Shown: positions 36,391 through 48,109, counted from the stretch's first letter. The stretch is 64,000 nt of DNA from Dendrophyllia cribrosa (GCA_024195265.1 JAJLRJ010000013.1:3438075-3502074), one strand, 5' to 3'. Notes: generated by a model from the sequence alone, not told the origin. Numbers and translations: made by a program.

Positions 36391-37789
36391 AGTAATTCAA
36401 AAACTGATTAATAATTCATGAGCCCCAGAAGCAATCATTAAGTAATGCTCCACATAAGAACTACGGTGAAACTTCATTGTTCTGCGGCAGTGGCTTTTTC
36501 CCACATAGAATGTCTTTGATTTCAAGAATAGTGGAGGAGCTGATGGTTCATAATTATACTTTAGTATAAAATATGGAAAATCCATTTGCATCAAATAAAT
36601 TTTAGGAAATGTTCGTGCTTAACCAATCGGAATAGCAGAAGACAATAGCTAATAATTTTGCTTCTTTGATGAAGTTCCGCAAATACAATTTCTTTTAAAA
36701 ATTACATGTTGTGCGATTGGGTCTCAAATTACTTGAAACCTTTAAAAAATCAGACAAAATGCACCTTGAACCTTAACTTTTTAGCAGTTTTTTAGTCTAG
36801 GCCAATGAGATCACTTGTTGTAACAATGAAAAACGTTGACATTCCATCATGCATTGCCGTCAGCACTTTCCTTCTTATGCGGATCATTACTTAATAACTA
36901 GCAGTAATCACAGATTATGAAGACGCGTTCGAAGGAATTTCCGGCGGAAATGAGCCCCTGAAAAAAACCAATAGGGGCGGCCATTTGGAAGACCGTCTAC
37001 CAAAAAATCTCAAATTTTACTGCACATAAACCACAGGACAACCAACACGAAATTAGAATTGCGTTCTTCGAACGCGATAATTCATCATGTGTATACTCTT
37101 TATGTAAATAAAACACCCCTTGTTAGTTTTCTTTTTATAAAGAATACTGATAAGGCTAAAAGAAAATAGGTTTCCTTTCCTTATTAGTATTATTAATAAT
37201 TATTTAGGATTCTTAGTACAACAAATGGTGACTTTAATATTTTTGTTTAGTAGTGTTTTACGATATCTAGCCTTTGGCCATTCTATTTGGAAAATTCTCC
37301 TAAAAAAATAAGCAACCAACAGTTTAGCAAGTAAGCCGTTATTTGAATGACAACCAGCGCCCACGTGTAAATTAGTAGGTAACTGCGAAGCGAGTGTTAG
37401 GAGATACAGGCTGCTTATTTCTACTCGTTCTCTACAACTGGAAAAATTTGTCAGACGTTTTATCCACCGTACCTGTCAACTTTCCAACAGCATTTTTCAT
37501 TAGATTGTTTTTTTCCTCACAACTTTAAAATCCCAAAACTTTCCACAGGAGCCGTGAAGCCATGGTCACTTCGTCGAAGCCCGTCGGTAGTATTATGTGG
37601 CACATGTGTTGTATGCTAATCAGTCTACTTGTTTTTCTCGTATGCTAATTTCCTCTTTGCACAAAAGCGCATTTGTTTAATCTCCGTAGGGACACGCTTT
37701 TTGTGAAATGTTTTTGAAGTCGTGCAATAAACTCGTAGCACGTGTTTTATTAGGTCTAAAATCGAGGCCTCCCCCTAATAAAACAATGC
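36391..37789. other. No gene seen
   Basis: AT-rich intergenic DNA between the two receptor copies. Only short ORFs, none with recognisable content. Confidence 0.45.
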
Positions 37790-37790
37790 T

Positions 37791-37949
37791 GCCATAGCCC
37801 GTTTTGCAGATACGGGATATTGCCCCCAGGGCATCCCATAATGAGCATTTAAATTAATATATTCCTTTGTTTTTAATGTATTCAATATATTTTTAATATA
37901 TTCAATATATTTCCAATATATTTCTTTTGTTTGCAAAACGGGCTATGGC
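37791..37949. mobile_element. 159-bp MITE with GCCATAGCCCGTTTTGCA ends
   Basis: gccatagcccgttttgca at 37791 is mirrored by tgcaaaacgggctatggc ending at 37949, an 18-bp perfect terminal inverted repeat. The middle has repeated aatatattc-type steps. No clear target duplication. Confidence 0.75.
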
Positions 37950-38500
37950 CACTCGTGTATTAAACTTAACTTGAACGTTAAAGACCCATGAATGGTGGAA
38001 ATTTGGCTATGGATACTGTGGCAAATTAAGTAACGCCTGGCTCGTTTATGAAATTTTGTTGATTTTAGAAGGGGCGATTACTGAATAAGGGGCATTTTTG
38101 TAAATAGGTTTGTACTTATCTTTCCTAGCAAATGTATAGATAAGAAAACTTAATCTTTTCAAGATGTTATATAAACGTTATACAACAAATATGACAAAAC
38201 AAATAATACAACTGTGTTCTCAAAGTCAATATATATATAGGGTTGATTCTGTTTCTGTTTAAAGTGTGTAGGAAGAGTAAAGGTAATTAAACAAATACCT
38301 CAATCAATTACAGATTACAGTGCAGGCCAGAATTTTACTCCAGGATCATGGTGGATTCCCATTTAGATGTCCTTGATTTCCGCACATTTAATGAGCAACC
38401 AGGACTAACATCACAATTTCAATTCCTTGCATACGAACGAAGTCTTTAGAGTGGATAGGCACTTCCGCGTCGTTCTCAAACAACAGGAACAATAGACACG
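37950..38500. repeat. Dispersed repeat fragment
   Basis: From about 38245 the sequence (tctgtttaaagtgtgt; attttactccaggat; gagcaaccaggac) matches two separated pieces at 47367-47435 and 48490-48600. There the same repeat is interrupted by later insertions. No coding content. Confidence 0.5.
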
Positions 38501-39000
38501 NNNNNNNNNNNNNNNNNNNNNNNNNNNNNNNNNNNNNNNNNNNNNNNNNNNNNNNNNNNNNNNNNNNNNNNNNNNNNNNNNNNNNNNNNNNNNNNNNNNN
38601 NNNNNNNNNNNNNNNNNNNNNNNNNNNNNNNNNNNNNNNNNNNNNNNNNNNNNNNNNNNNNNNNNNNNNNNNNNNNNNNNNNNNNNNNNNNNNNNNNNNN
38701 NNNNNNNNNNNNNNNNNNNNNNNNNNNNNNNNNNNNNNNNNNNNNNNNNNNNNNNNNNNNNNNNNNNNNNNNNNNNNNNNNNNNNNNNNNNNNNNNNNNN
38801 NNNNNNNNNNNNNNNNNNNNNNNNNNNNNNNNNNNNNNNNNNNNNNNNNNNNNNNNNNNNNNNNNNNNNNNNNNNNNNNNNNNNNNNNNNNNNNNNNNNN
38901 NNNNNNNNNNNNNNNNNNNNNNNNNNNNNNNNNNNNNNNNNNNNNNNNNNNNNNNNNNNNNNNNNNNNNNNNNNNNNNNNNNNNNNNNNNNNNNNNNNNN
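38501..39000. other. Assembly gap (500 N)
   Basis: Exactly 500 unknown bases, a conventional gap size, so the true distance is unknown. Two minus-strand ORFs that run across it are artefacts of translating N. Confidence 0.99.
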
Positions 39001-39689
39001 ACCGGTATCCCCCAAGAATTTTCCTTTTTTGTATGAGATAAGTGGAGGCTCTTTGTATATTTTTCTTAGCAATGGTTGGTTCTGAATTAAATGCCATTTG
39101 CTCATTAAAATATCTTTTTTAGATTAGGCAACGCCGGGTGGTACGTTGTTACGAAAGCCAGTATTATTTTTCGCACGTTCTTTTTCTTGCTGCAAAGATG
39201 ACTTTCGTTCATTGAGTTTTACCACGGAAATTATTTTCTCAATGAGATTGTGAGTGCATGTAGCCTCTAGCACGGAGGCATGCTTTGAAGTTGTTGATAT
39301 TCTCACTGAATGATTTCGCTGAGGAATTTGTTCTTAAAAGTCTCAGGGCTTCACCTTTTATGAGCCCTTTTCTGACTACTGGTGGGTGGCAGGAGGAGAA
39401 ATGGGTGTACAGGAAGGTCTCTGTTGGTGTAAAATGAGTAATCAATGACCCACAATTTTTTTGGGGGGTCCGATTAATCATTGATTACTCATTGAGTATT
39501 GGCAATACTCAATGATTAATCAATTGATTACCTATTGATTACCCATGGATTACTCATTGATGTCATTGATCATTTATTAGTTATGCCTGGTACGTACTAT
39601 GTGCTCGAGTCTACAAATTGACATAGTTCTTTCGCGAGATTTGATTTGTTGCGAAAAAGTGATATTACCACTAAAAATTAAGTGATTTA
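39001..39689. other. Intergenic; attgatta-rich inverted repeats
   Basis: At about 39430-39570 the motif attgattactcattg recurs in both orientations around gagtattggcaatactc, a local palindrome. No gene seen. Confidence 0.45.
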
Positions 39690-39737
39690 CAGTAGCGATT
39701 ATACTGCGGTGTTTTGCCATTGTCTAGCGAAAATTAA

Positions 39738-40749
39738 CCCATTCGCTCCTACACCGGCCAAAACCGGCCGTACAAGACTCCACTGCTTTAAAAAATTGCA
39801 ACTTCCTCAATCGCGCGAACATTGCCCTAACTAGCAGTTGTGAGCATTGACTAGAAAGTCCCTCAAATTGAGATACCCAATAAACACAAAAAAGTCAGCG
39901 ATTTTTGCAGAATATCAGCGTTTGAATTTGGACAATAACAAAAATGACCGTTTTTAACGTCATAGAAAAACAACAAAAATCACGTTTTTGCCTTTAGTTT
40001 TTTTTTATTCAAATCATCGTGGCAAACCCAAAAGTCAACATTTACAGCAAAATTCAGTCCTAGTCCTAACTTAGCAGTGAATTTTTTTGCTCTTATTCGT
40101 TGCTCGGGCCGTGCTACAGCTTCTTATTCTAGGGCATACTCGCCTTGCCTCGATTTTCAACATCACCACCGCACTGCATGCTGGGAAATAAAGAGATTTT
40201 TCGACAGCGTCCATTCCGTCCTCCATACTTTTCATATATATACCAAGTCCACAGCCACTCTGACCCACCGCCGAAATTTCGCGCTTGTTGTGTTCTCCTG
40301 TGGTCGCAACTTCCAAAATATGCCGCGGTAGGTCGAGAAATTCATCCAGAGTCGAGTCCCAAAGCTACTTCGTTTCCAGGCGGCCATTTTTCCAGTTCAA
40401 CGAGCAACGAGCCAAATTCGTAAACGAAGTACAACACCTAACTCGCTTCATTGAGAAGTGGACTCTGAACTACCTCCAAGCTTAATGATGCTCATCAGGC
40501 AGCTACTAAGGATGAAAAATGGCTGTGAACTTACCAAAAATCGTAGATAATTCATATTGGACCCTTTATTGCAAATCAACCAAGCAAAATGAGATCGTCA
40601 CAATGACGTTTCCAGTAAACTCGAGCCTTCAGTGTTTTAGAACAGCAGCACTTTCAATGGTAACTTTAAATATGGAGTCACGAAATCCTATGGGGCGTGT
40701 GAATGCAGAAAATCGCTCAGAAACGTAAAAATTCTCAGGAGTGAATGGG
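39738..40749. mobile_element. 1.0-kb TTAA-flanked inverted-repeat element
   Basis: TTAA at 39734-39737 and 40750-40753 flank an element with ends cccattcgctcct and aggagtgaatggg (one mismatch). The copy-1 flank (about 29140) reads straight through the equivalent site, so this insertion postdates the gene duplication. Several ORFs of 60-92 aa lie inside, none recognised. It is probably a non-autonomous piggyBac-type element. Confidence 0.8.
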
Positions 40750-41371
40750 TTAAGAGCGTTTGCGCTTTCCAGTGAAAAAATAAACGGTACGATGCCTGGC
40801 GAAACGATATACTTTTCGGAGCAATATCAAGGGATATCGATTCAACGGGGACAGACCTCAAATAAATGTGGCTACTAAATATATCTGAATTTCGTAACTG
40901 TTCATCAGTAGGATGCCCAAAATGCGTGCAATTCCACAATTGGTTTCGGCTCCATTAAATCCTATACCAATTGCAGAACAATTGTTGATTTATTACCATT
41001 TCTGTCTAACGATTGGTATTCAAACTAGCGATTGGAATTTTGCTGGCAGCCACTGACAAGCTCCTTTTTTACGATTTGTAAGTAGCACTAACAATTGAAG
41101 TTTAACACTACCGATTTATTTATTTATTTTTGGCACAAATGGCTCCCCATAACAACCATGATTGCATTTGCACTCGCTCCAGGCCTTTTGTTCTAAAGCC
41201 ACTCGCGCTCGTACGCCGAATCTAGGGATGCATAAAGACAGGCTTTATTACAGCGCTATATTTGGTGATATACTAGGCAATTAATTTTCTAGTATCGTAA
41301 ACAGAAAATAGTGTCCTATCCGACCTAATTTCAAGGAAGCTAAAAGGTTAGTTTCTCTTACCGGGCCATAC

Positions 41372-44131
41372 ATGGAATACGCACAGGAGCAATTAAACTA
41401 CTTCCGACTCTGCTACGTGGGGTTTAATTTGGTTCCGGTAGGACTGCGACAGATCTTTAAAACCGAATGGGATTTTCTTTACAAGACAGGACGGCTTGGA
41501 GAATGGAAAGACACCCCACAAAATGGTCTTGACTTCTACAACAATGAAACTCGAAGAAGTCACACAAGAAATGCGCGATATCTGGCGACAGTTAAGAATG
41601 GCAACACAGCAGAATGGGACTGCACCTGTCTGTTTTTCGCCATCCTGTATTCAGACAAAAGCGATGTCGATGATATTCGTCAGGTGCGAAATGCTATCGC
41701 TCATATTAGTGAGGCCAAACTTACAGATGCCGACCTCCAAACTTATGTAGGGCGAGTGATAAACGCATTCACATCTTTGCGTCTTCCTATTAATCTCATT
41801 AATGACATCAAAGACATCAGGAATCAGACGAACTTTCCAACGGAGGAAGTTGAAAACGTGAAGAAGCAGGTTTTTGATCTCCAAACCGAGTTAGACCAGA
41901 CGAAAGCTGACTTACAGAGCACAGAAGCTGATCTGGTTTTATCAAAAGAAGAAAACAAGACTCTTACACAAGAAATAAGTTTCAAACTTGAGCCATTTTG
42001 TTTTCTGACATCGAAACCACCACATGAAATCATCAGACGTTCCAATGATGTGAAAAGAATCACACAAAAAATGCAAGAACTTTATATTGGCGCCAATGGA
42101 GCAGTTAGTACGATGTACTTGTCAGGAAATCCTGGATGTGGCAAGAGTCAACTTGCCCGGCAAATTGGACATGACTTCTTTTCCAAACGCACAGATAACA
42201 TTGAAGATTTGATCTTTGCTGCAACACTGAACGCAGAAAGCATTGAAACACTCGCTGACTCTTACATCATTCTTGGTAAACATCTAGGAGTCACGGAATA
42301 TACCGTGACAAGCTTAGAATCCTCAAAAATCAAGAAGCCTCGTGAAACAATTCAACAGCTGCATAGTTTGATTTTGCCGAAGGTTAAAAAGTTCTCCAAG
42401 TGGATCATTATAGCAGACAACGTGATTGACTTAGGCTTAGTCCGCGGCTTTCTGCCTCAAACTGGCAGTGAAGAATGGGGCCATGGACAAGTACTGATCA
42501 CTACTCAAGATAGCGCCACAATTCCTCATAACGCTCCCCATACTTACCATGAATCGTTCAGTAAAGGAATGCAGCCAGATGACGCAGTGGAATTGTTGGA
42601 AACAGTGTCGCAAATTTCTGTCAGAGAACAAGGAGAAAATGTTGCTAGGTTTCTCGATTATCAACCGCTGGCCTTAGCAGCTGCTGCTTATTACGTGCAA
42701 ACGGTTGTCAATAGTGGGTCTCCAAAATACAGTTGGAGCGAATACCTGGAAACATTAACTCAGACCCAGCGAAACATGACAGAAAACCTTCTTGCAAATG
42801 AAAGTTCGGCTTATCCTAAAACAACAACAACTGCCATCAAAATGGCCAGCCAAAGAGTCGTTGAAACTGATGAAGTTCTTAGACAGACATTTTCTTTTTT
42901 TGCGATATGCGCTAACGAAGTTCTCCCTCTTGAAGCTGTTATGAAGTTCGTCAAAACTCGCGTAATGGACCAACCGGAGGAGTTGATTAAGGCAAAGATA
43001 GTACGGTCTTCTTTAATTCTTGTTGAAGTTGAAGAAGGGGTGGAGCAAATTTATTTGCGTTTGCATAACATTGTACACACAGTGGTTAACAAAGAAGGAC
43101 TTTTTAATCTGAAATCGAGAGAGAATGATCAGAACATGGCCGAAGCCCTTAAGATTTTCAAGTTTCTACTGGAATTACACGATGAAAATTATTTACTATT
43201 AAATAAACTGAAGCGCCACTGTAAATCTTTGCTTGAACATATGACATCCCATTTCAGTTCTCCTGAAAGCATTTTGTTAGAGAAGTTGACACCCTTCGTA
43301 GATTTGCACAAAGTTGTCGATTGGCTATATTCTCTCGCTGACGTCTGTCATAAACTCTCAGATTATAAATTTGCGAAACACGTGGTGGATTTAGCGTGCA
43401 GCTTACTAAAGAATATAGACGATACCGACTCAAGTGCCACAGAAATAACTGAAGCGCGGATTTTCCACATAAGTGGCATAGTGTACCGTAATATGGGAAA
43501 ATACAATCAAGCCAAAGAACTTCACGAGAAAGCACTGGCGATTAGGAGAAAGATTCTCGGTGAAGACCATGCGGACGTTGCAGCAAGTTTCAATAGCTTA
43601 GCAAATGTATACAAAAGCATTGGAGAATACAATCAAGCCAAAGAACTTCACAAGAAAGCACTGGCGATTAGGAGAAAGATTCTCGGTGAAGACCACGTGG
43701 TCGTTGCAGGAACTTTCAATAACTTGGCAAATGTGTACCAAAGCATCGGAGAATACAATCAAGCCAAAGAACTTCACGAGAAAGCACTGGCGATAAGGAA
43801 AAAGATTCTCGGTGAAGACCATGCTGACGTTGCAAAAAGTTTCAATAACTTAGCTAGAGTGCACTACAACATGGGAGAATACAATGAAGCCAAAGAACTT
43901 CACGAGAAAGCACTAGCGATTAGGAAAAAGATTTTCGGTGAAGACCATAAAGCCGTGGCAATGACCTACATTAACTTGGTAGCAGTAAACGCGAGAATCG
44001 CCGAGAGCAGACAATCAAGCCAAAGAACTCGACTGGATAACATGGATGACCCAAAACCTTTTTTATCTTCAAGGACGGCGGGCTTCGCGAATGAGAACGA
44101 AACTGTGAGATCTCGTTGTGTTCTTTTGTGA
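41372..44131 (+). CDS. HEPN/NB-ARC/TPR receptor-like protein with CaaX tail, intact
   Basis: A single 919-aa open frame without introns. Residues about 1-145 resemble the DZIP3-type HEPN domain, with an Rx4H motif RNAIAH (R106, H111), the catalytic signature of HEPN ribonucleases. About 155-210 is a heptad-like coiled coil. The STAND/NB-ARC ATPase has P-loop GNPGCGKS (252-259), a hydrophobic strand IIIADN (345-350, Walker-B-like), LITTQDS, YQPLALAAAA (from Y430) and LRLHNIVH, the position of the MHD motif of NLRs. Four 42-aa TPR units (708-about 876) would be the sensor. The protein ends RSRCVLL, a CxxL CaaX box. By family knowledge such proteins are cytosolic, ATP-switched immune or stress sensors; membrane tethering and RNase output are inference. 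Its frame-broken paralogue lies upstream. Confidence 0.9.
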   Translation: MEYAQEQLNYFRLCYVGFNLVPVGLRQIFKTEWDFLYKTGRLGEWKDTPQNGLDFYNNETRRSHTRNARYLATVKNGNTAEWDCTCLFFAILYSDKSDVDDIRQVRNAIAHISEAKLTDADLQTYVGRVINAFTSLRLPINLINDIKDIRNQTNFPTEEVENVKKQVFDLQTELDQTKADLQSTEADLVLSKEENKTLTQEISFKLEPFCFLTSKPPHEIIRRSNDVKRITQKMQELYIGANGAVSTMYLSGNPGCGKSQLARQIGHDFFSKRTDNIEDLIFAATLNAESIETLADSYIILGKHLGVTEYTVTSLESSKIKKPRETIQQLHSLILPKVKKFSKWIIIADNVIDLGLVRGFLPQTGSEEWGHGQVLITTQDSATIPHNAPHTYHESFSKGMQPDDAVELLETVSQISVREQGENVARFLDYQPLALAAAAYYVQTVVNSGSPKYSWSEYLETLTQTQRNMTENLLANESSAYPKTTTTAIKMASQRVVETDEVLRQTFSFFAICANEVLPLEAVMKFVKTRVMDQPEELIKAKIVRSSLILVEVEEGVEQIYLRLHNIVHTVVNKEGLFNLKSRENDQNMAEALKIFKFLLELHDENYLLLNKLKRHCKSLLEHMTSHFSSPESILLEKLTPFVDLHKVVDWLYSLADVCHKLSDYKFAKHVVDLACSLLKNIDDTDSSATEITEARIFHISGIVYRNMGKYNQAKELHEKALAIRRKILGEDHADVAASFNSLANVYKSIGEYNQAKELHKKALAIRRKILGEDHVVVAGTFNNLANVYQSIGEYNQAKELHEKALAIRKKILGEDHADVAKSFNNLARVHYNMGEYNEAKELHEKALAIRKKIFGEDHKAVAMTYINLVAVNARIAESRQSSQRTRLDNMDDPKPFLSSRTAGFANENETVRSRCVLL

Positions 44132-44365
44132 TTGTGGTGACAGATGGGACGTACCGTAGCTGCATTCTGACAAGAACCGATCAATGTAAACATCGAGACA
44201 CACGATGAAACATCGCACGCGGCAAAATATCAGCGTGTGTCCACCCCTGAATCTACGCCATCATTCTACTTCGGATTTGTTGTTGGGGTGGACATACGAT
44301 GTTGCGTGCAACATCGCAGGCAATGTCACGCGCGATTTTACTCCGTGCGTCCGCCACTGTATAAA

Positions 44366-44387
44366 CTAGAAATAGTGTTCACTATAT

Positions 44388-44419
<32 letters not shown>

Positions 44420-44877
44420 GATGTGTATTGAATATAAATACTGTGCATACGACTGTTGAAAAATTAACGTTTTAAGCATTTTATTGAAGTTAACATCCAT
44501 GTACTAAGTAGTCGACATTTTTATCAGTAAATTTGACAATGGAATCTATTACAATCATATAGTATTGTATTTATGTTCTGTGTAACAGCAACATATTGTA
44601 TGTTATTAAATTCGTGTAATTTTTGAAAAAAAAAAGAAAAGAAAAAAAAACAGGTCACCAGAAACCATTACAACAATAACCAAACTTGCAACAATGTATT
44701 TGTAGACAATATAATGATCTGACAATATCGATGCAACTCTGAGTTTTCAGTGTTACAAACGTTTGAGTTAAGATTCATCATTCTGTTCTGAGATATTTGC
44801 GATCTGTTGAATCGAGTCTGTCGACCCCGTTGCTGATTAGTGTCTGACAAACCAAATTTATTCAGTACTGTTGAATG

Positions 44878-44909
<32 letters not shown>

Positions 44910-44979
44910 AATACTCACCTTAAAATGCTTCTCGAAGATGGCGAAACGCGAACTCGTAAATGCAAGACCTTCAAATGCT
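44366..44979. other. 3' intergenic, no gene seen
   Basis: AT-rich, with an A-rich stretch near 44625-44650. Start of a repeat-like area with gaagatggcgaaacgcg near 44935 that recurs near 45722. Confidence 0.4.
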
Positions 44980-44987
44980 GCAAGATG

Positions 44988-45704
44988 CGGGTGTGTGGAA
45001 AACTCAGACCCGGCGAAAAACTCAGACCCAGCGGAAAACTCAGACCCCACGAAATTACAAAAGAAATAAACTTCACTCATGATCAATTCTTTTCACCTCG
45101 CGTAAAATGTTTTATTGTCACGCAATCACCCCAGTGCAGATTTACTTTGATTCAATATGCTGCCAGAACAATTGAACTGTAATTTAGTCGTCGACAGAAT
45201 GCACTTCCTGTTAATTGGCAACTGAAGATAACAGCGAGATATTTATCTTGCCCGGTTCATCGTTTTTGATCAAACAGGGAAAAACTATAAACATGGTTTA
45301 AAATAGCAGCCGGCACTTCGGTTACTTTTCACTGAAAAAAAAATTTAAAAAAAGAGTCGCGAAAATTTTAGTCAAATTTAGTCACTTGTATTCATTCATA
45401 GTTATCCATAGTGCAAGACAGAACGGATTTCCCGTGTTTGCGAGTGTAGAAGCGCTCAGATTTGTCTAGACGAAGTTGCGTATTTTACGCTTGAGCAAAC
45501 ACCTGAAGAGAGCGCCATTCAGGAATCGCAACAAAACACGTTTATTTAGATGAATTCCGAGGCTGATATTATTTTAGCACTTCAAAGCATGCGATGTGTC
45601 CAACAATCAGTTTTTTAATATTATTTCAAGGTTTCTAGGAAGAAAACTTCTTGTAATCTCGCGGGGTCTGAGTTTTCCGCTGGGTCTGAGTTTTCCGCAC
45701 ACCC
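44988..45704. mobile_element. Inverted-repeat element, 8-bp target duplication (hAT-like)
   Basis: The ends cgggtgtgtggaaaactcag and, from the right, gggtgtgcggaaaactcag are inverted and each continues into ggaaaactcagacccc-type minirepeats. Direct repeats gcaagatg occur at 44980-44987 and 45705-45712. It is noncoding, about 717 bp. An 8-bp duplication suggests a non-autonomous hAT element. Local target sequence is itself repetitive (gatgctgcaagatgctgc), so the size could be 7 or 8. Confidence 0.72.
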
Positions 45705-45712
45705 GCAAGATG

Positions 45713-45812
45713 CTGCTAGAAGATGGCGAAGCTCAAAGGTGACGAAACGCGACCTGGTGGTTGCAAGTACCCGACACCACCGTGCGCGCTTGCTAAAATA
45801 TTACCCGAGACC

Positions 45813-45845
<33 letters not shown>

Positions 45846-46109
45846 GCTTCGCCGACTACAAACACATTTCTTACTTTTTCAACAAATATTCTTTGTCCTT
45901 GTATGTATACACCCGGGGAATGCTAGGGTGCCTCCTCGGGTTTTGGCCTCTGGGCCAAAACCGTGCGGGGGCAAAAATATCTTTTAATAGCTAGGAGCTA
46001 ACACGAAAACATTTGTTCATTTACTTCCTAGACATCCCTTATAATAATATAACATTATTATCAACTTTTTGCGTCGACGAAGGAGACGCTTCCTAATCTT
46101 GTCGGCTAG
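45713..46109. other. No gene seen
   Basis: Includes a small mirror, cctcgggttttggcctctgg with ccaaaaccgtgcgggg, near 45930. Otherwise unique. Confidence 0.35.
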
Positions 46110-46275
46110 GCGGAACGAATCAAGAAAAGTGTCGGTACCAAATCTGCGCCATCTTGAAACGTCACAATAGTATCCAGCATGCTTAGCGCGTCGTCAGTCT
46201 AAGCGGAACGAATCGAGAAAAGTGTCGGTACCAAATCTGCGCCATCTTGAAACGTCACAATAGTATCCAGCATCG
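46110..46275. repeat. 93-bp direct repeat, nearly two copies
   Basis: gcggaacgaatcaagaaaag at 46110 recurs as gcggaacgaatcgagaaaag at 46203, each followed by the same ~70 bp ending agtatccagcat. Confidence 0.85.
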
Positions 46276-47230
46276 CGTGGAAATCAGGCATCATCCTGGG
46301 GAGCTGGGGTTCCGAAATGTCACATGTGAATAATCTATTTGTCTTGATTTAGTTTCGGATATTTTCCCGATTTTGCCAATCGTACGGCTCAATATTTCAA
46401 TGCCTACTAAAAGTTCGCAGTGGAAAAATTGGACTAAGGTTCTTCTCCGGACCAAGTAAGTTGTTGGGTCTCTTTGGAATCAAGCAAGAAGTTACAGATT
46501 TTCCTCGCTACCGTTCTGGTATGTTTTGAATGTTCTATCTTGATTTTGCTGTGGTTCTCTGCCTGATTTGGGAAGCTTTCACCTAAATACCGACGTCGTT
46601 CTTCGCGATGTTCTACGGTACGGTGCAATTCGCTTATGTCTTGTAGCAATATTAATTCACTGACCGGCCGCGCCAGGCGAACGCAGATTAACTTTACAGT
46701 GCTCGAAATTGCGCCTGTATCGGGCGCATTTGCGACTAAAGATTTCGCAGTTTTGTGACTAAAATTTGTCTAGCTAATAAAGAAATTATATTCAACAGTC
46801 TTGTGTCTTACTTGCAACTAGTAGTTGTTTTTTTATCCGAAAAATCCTGCGAAATTCACGTTGAATGTTGCGTGACTTAAACGTCGATTTCATGCTCCAT
46901 AACGCGGTGTCCAAGAACAGGCTTTCTCAGAAATTTCTCATTTCCGGTTCCGGTATTAGTACATGTACTGAGGAGTATGATTTCAGAATCGGAGAAATAA
47001 CCGAAATGAAATCAAGACAAATATACTATTTATATGTCGGAAAAATCTGAGACCTTTCGGAGTACACAGCACGGCAGGATTTTGCCCGATTCCACGGCGA
47101 TAGCGTGAATTTGTTTGATGACGGCCCGACGTTTTTGCCTGCGTGACATATCTCGCGACATAGCCCTTTTAAACAGTGGCTGAATTCATTCATGAAACTG
47201 AGGTACTAGGTCAAGACGAGGTGCCACGGG
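46276..47230. other. No gene seen
   Basis: Short ORFs only, without domain resemblance. Confidence 0.4.
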
Positions 47231-47366
47231 ATAAGGAGACGCACTATAATCTATGATTACTACTAGTTGTAACTTAATTTTGTCCTGCTTTTATTAGCTA
47301 TCTAAAAATGTAAATTTCTCAGTTATGGATGTAAATAAAGGTTATTGTTATTGTTGTTATTGTTGT
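47231..47366 (+). mobile_element. LINE-like 3' end with TTATTG tail
   Basis: The stretch ends with gatgtaaataaaggttattg and a short (ttattg)n tract, like the 3' end of a truncated non-LTR element. No coding part is left. Confidence 0.45.
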
Positions 47367-47473
47367 TTCTGTTTAAAGTGTGTTGGAATAGTAAACAAAT
47401 ACCTCAATAAATTACAGATTACAGTCCTTGAATATCTCATTGCTTTTTTATGCTGTTCAGACGGGGTGGGCCG

Positions 47474-47905
47474 GGGGGGTTTCTCCCATATATGAGCTAT
47501 ATGGGTATGTGCCGCTGTGAAGGGTATGGTTTCCAGGCAGTTTAGTCTAGGATAAGGTATAGTTATCAGAGATTTTTGGTCTAGAATAGGGTATCACTTT
47601 CCGCTAAACTGATCAATTGCGTGAAGAATTTAGTCTAGGCAAGGTTTACTGCCAAATTGCATTTAAAAATCGGTACGGCGGGCAGTACGGCATTTTTGCT
47701 GACCCCTGTTAACTAATAGCTGTGATAGTGAACGAGTTTCTGGAAAATAGCGAGTCTGGAATAGGTCTAGGATAGGGTAGGGTTTTTCGGTGTTTAGTCT
47801 AGAATAGGGTTGCAAAATGCAGCTAAAATGGTCTAGTATAGGTTAAGGGTCTCAGAGTCCCAGCGGCACACCCCCACCCAAAAATTTGCAGAGTACCCCC
47901 TGGGG
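47474..47905. mobile_element. GGTACTCCC-family MITE, inverted copy
   Basis: From gggggggtttctcccatat through gagctatatgggtatgtgcc at the left to ccagcggcacacccccaccc and gagtaccccctgggggggg at the right. Order is reversed relative to the copies in the macro-repeat. It lies inside the dispersed repeat shared with 38245. No clear target duplication. Confidence 0.6.
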
Positions 47906-48109
47906 GGGGAGGGGGGTGGGGAACCGATGCCAACAGCTACCTGTGGCCTACAAACGACTTGCCCACAGAACATTGTATTGTTTTATTGTAGACAAACAAT
48001 ATACTAAGTCAACGACAAATTTGACAAGCAATACACCGACAAAACATTACACCAACAACACACAGATCGAAACGCACCAATCACTAACTTAAGTCTCAAC
48101 AGCCAACAG

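Larger units (their letters stand above)
39690..44365 (+). repeat. Segmental duplication, copy 2 (receptor gene and flanks)
   Basis: Partner of 29109-36390. It is shorter because the TPR array has four units, but it carries a 1-kb TTAA element in its 5' flank. Confidence 0.75.

Noticed and set aside
38411..39105. Two ORFs of 209 and 228 aa
   Set aside because: Most of their length is the 500-N assembly gap.
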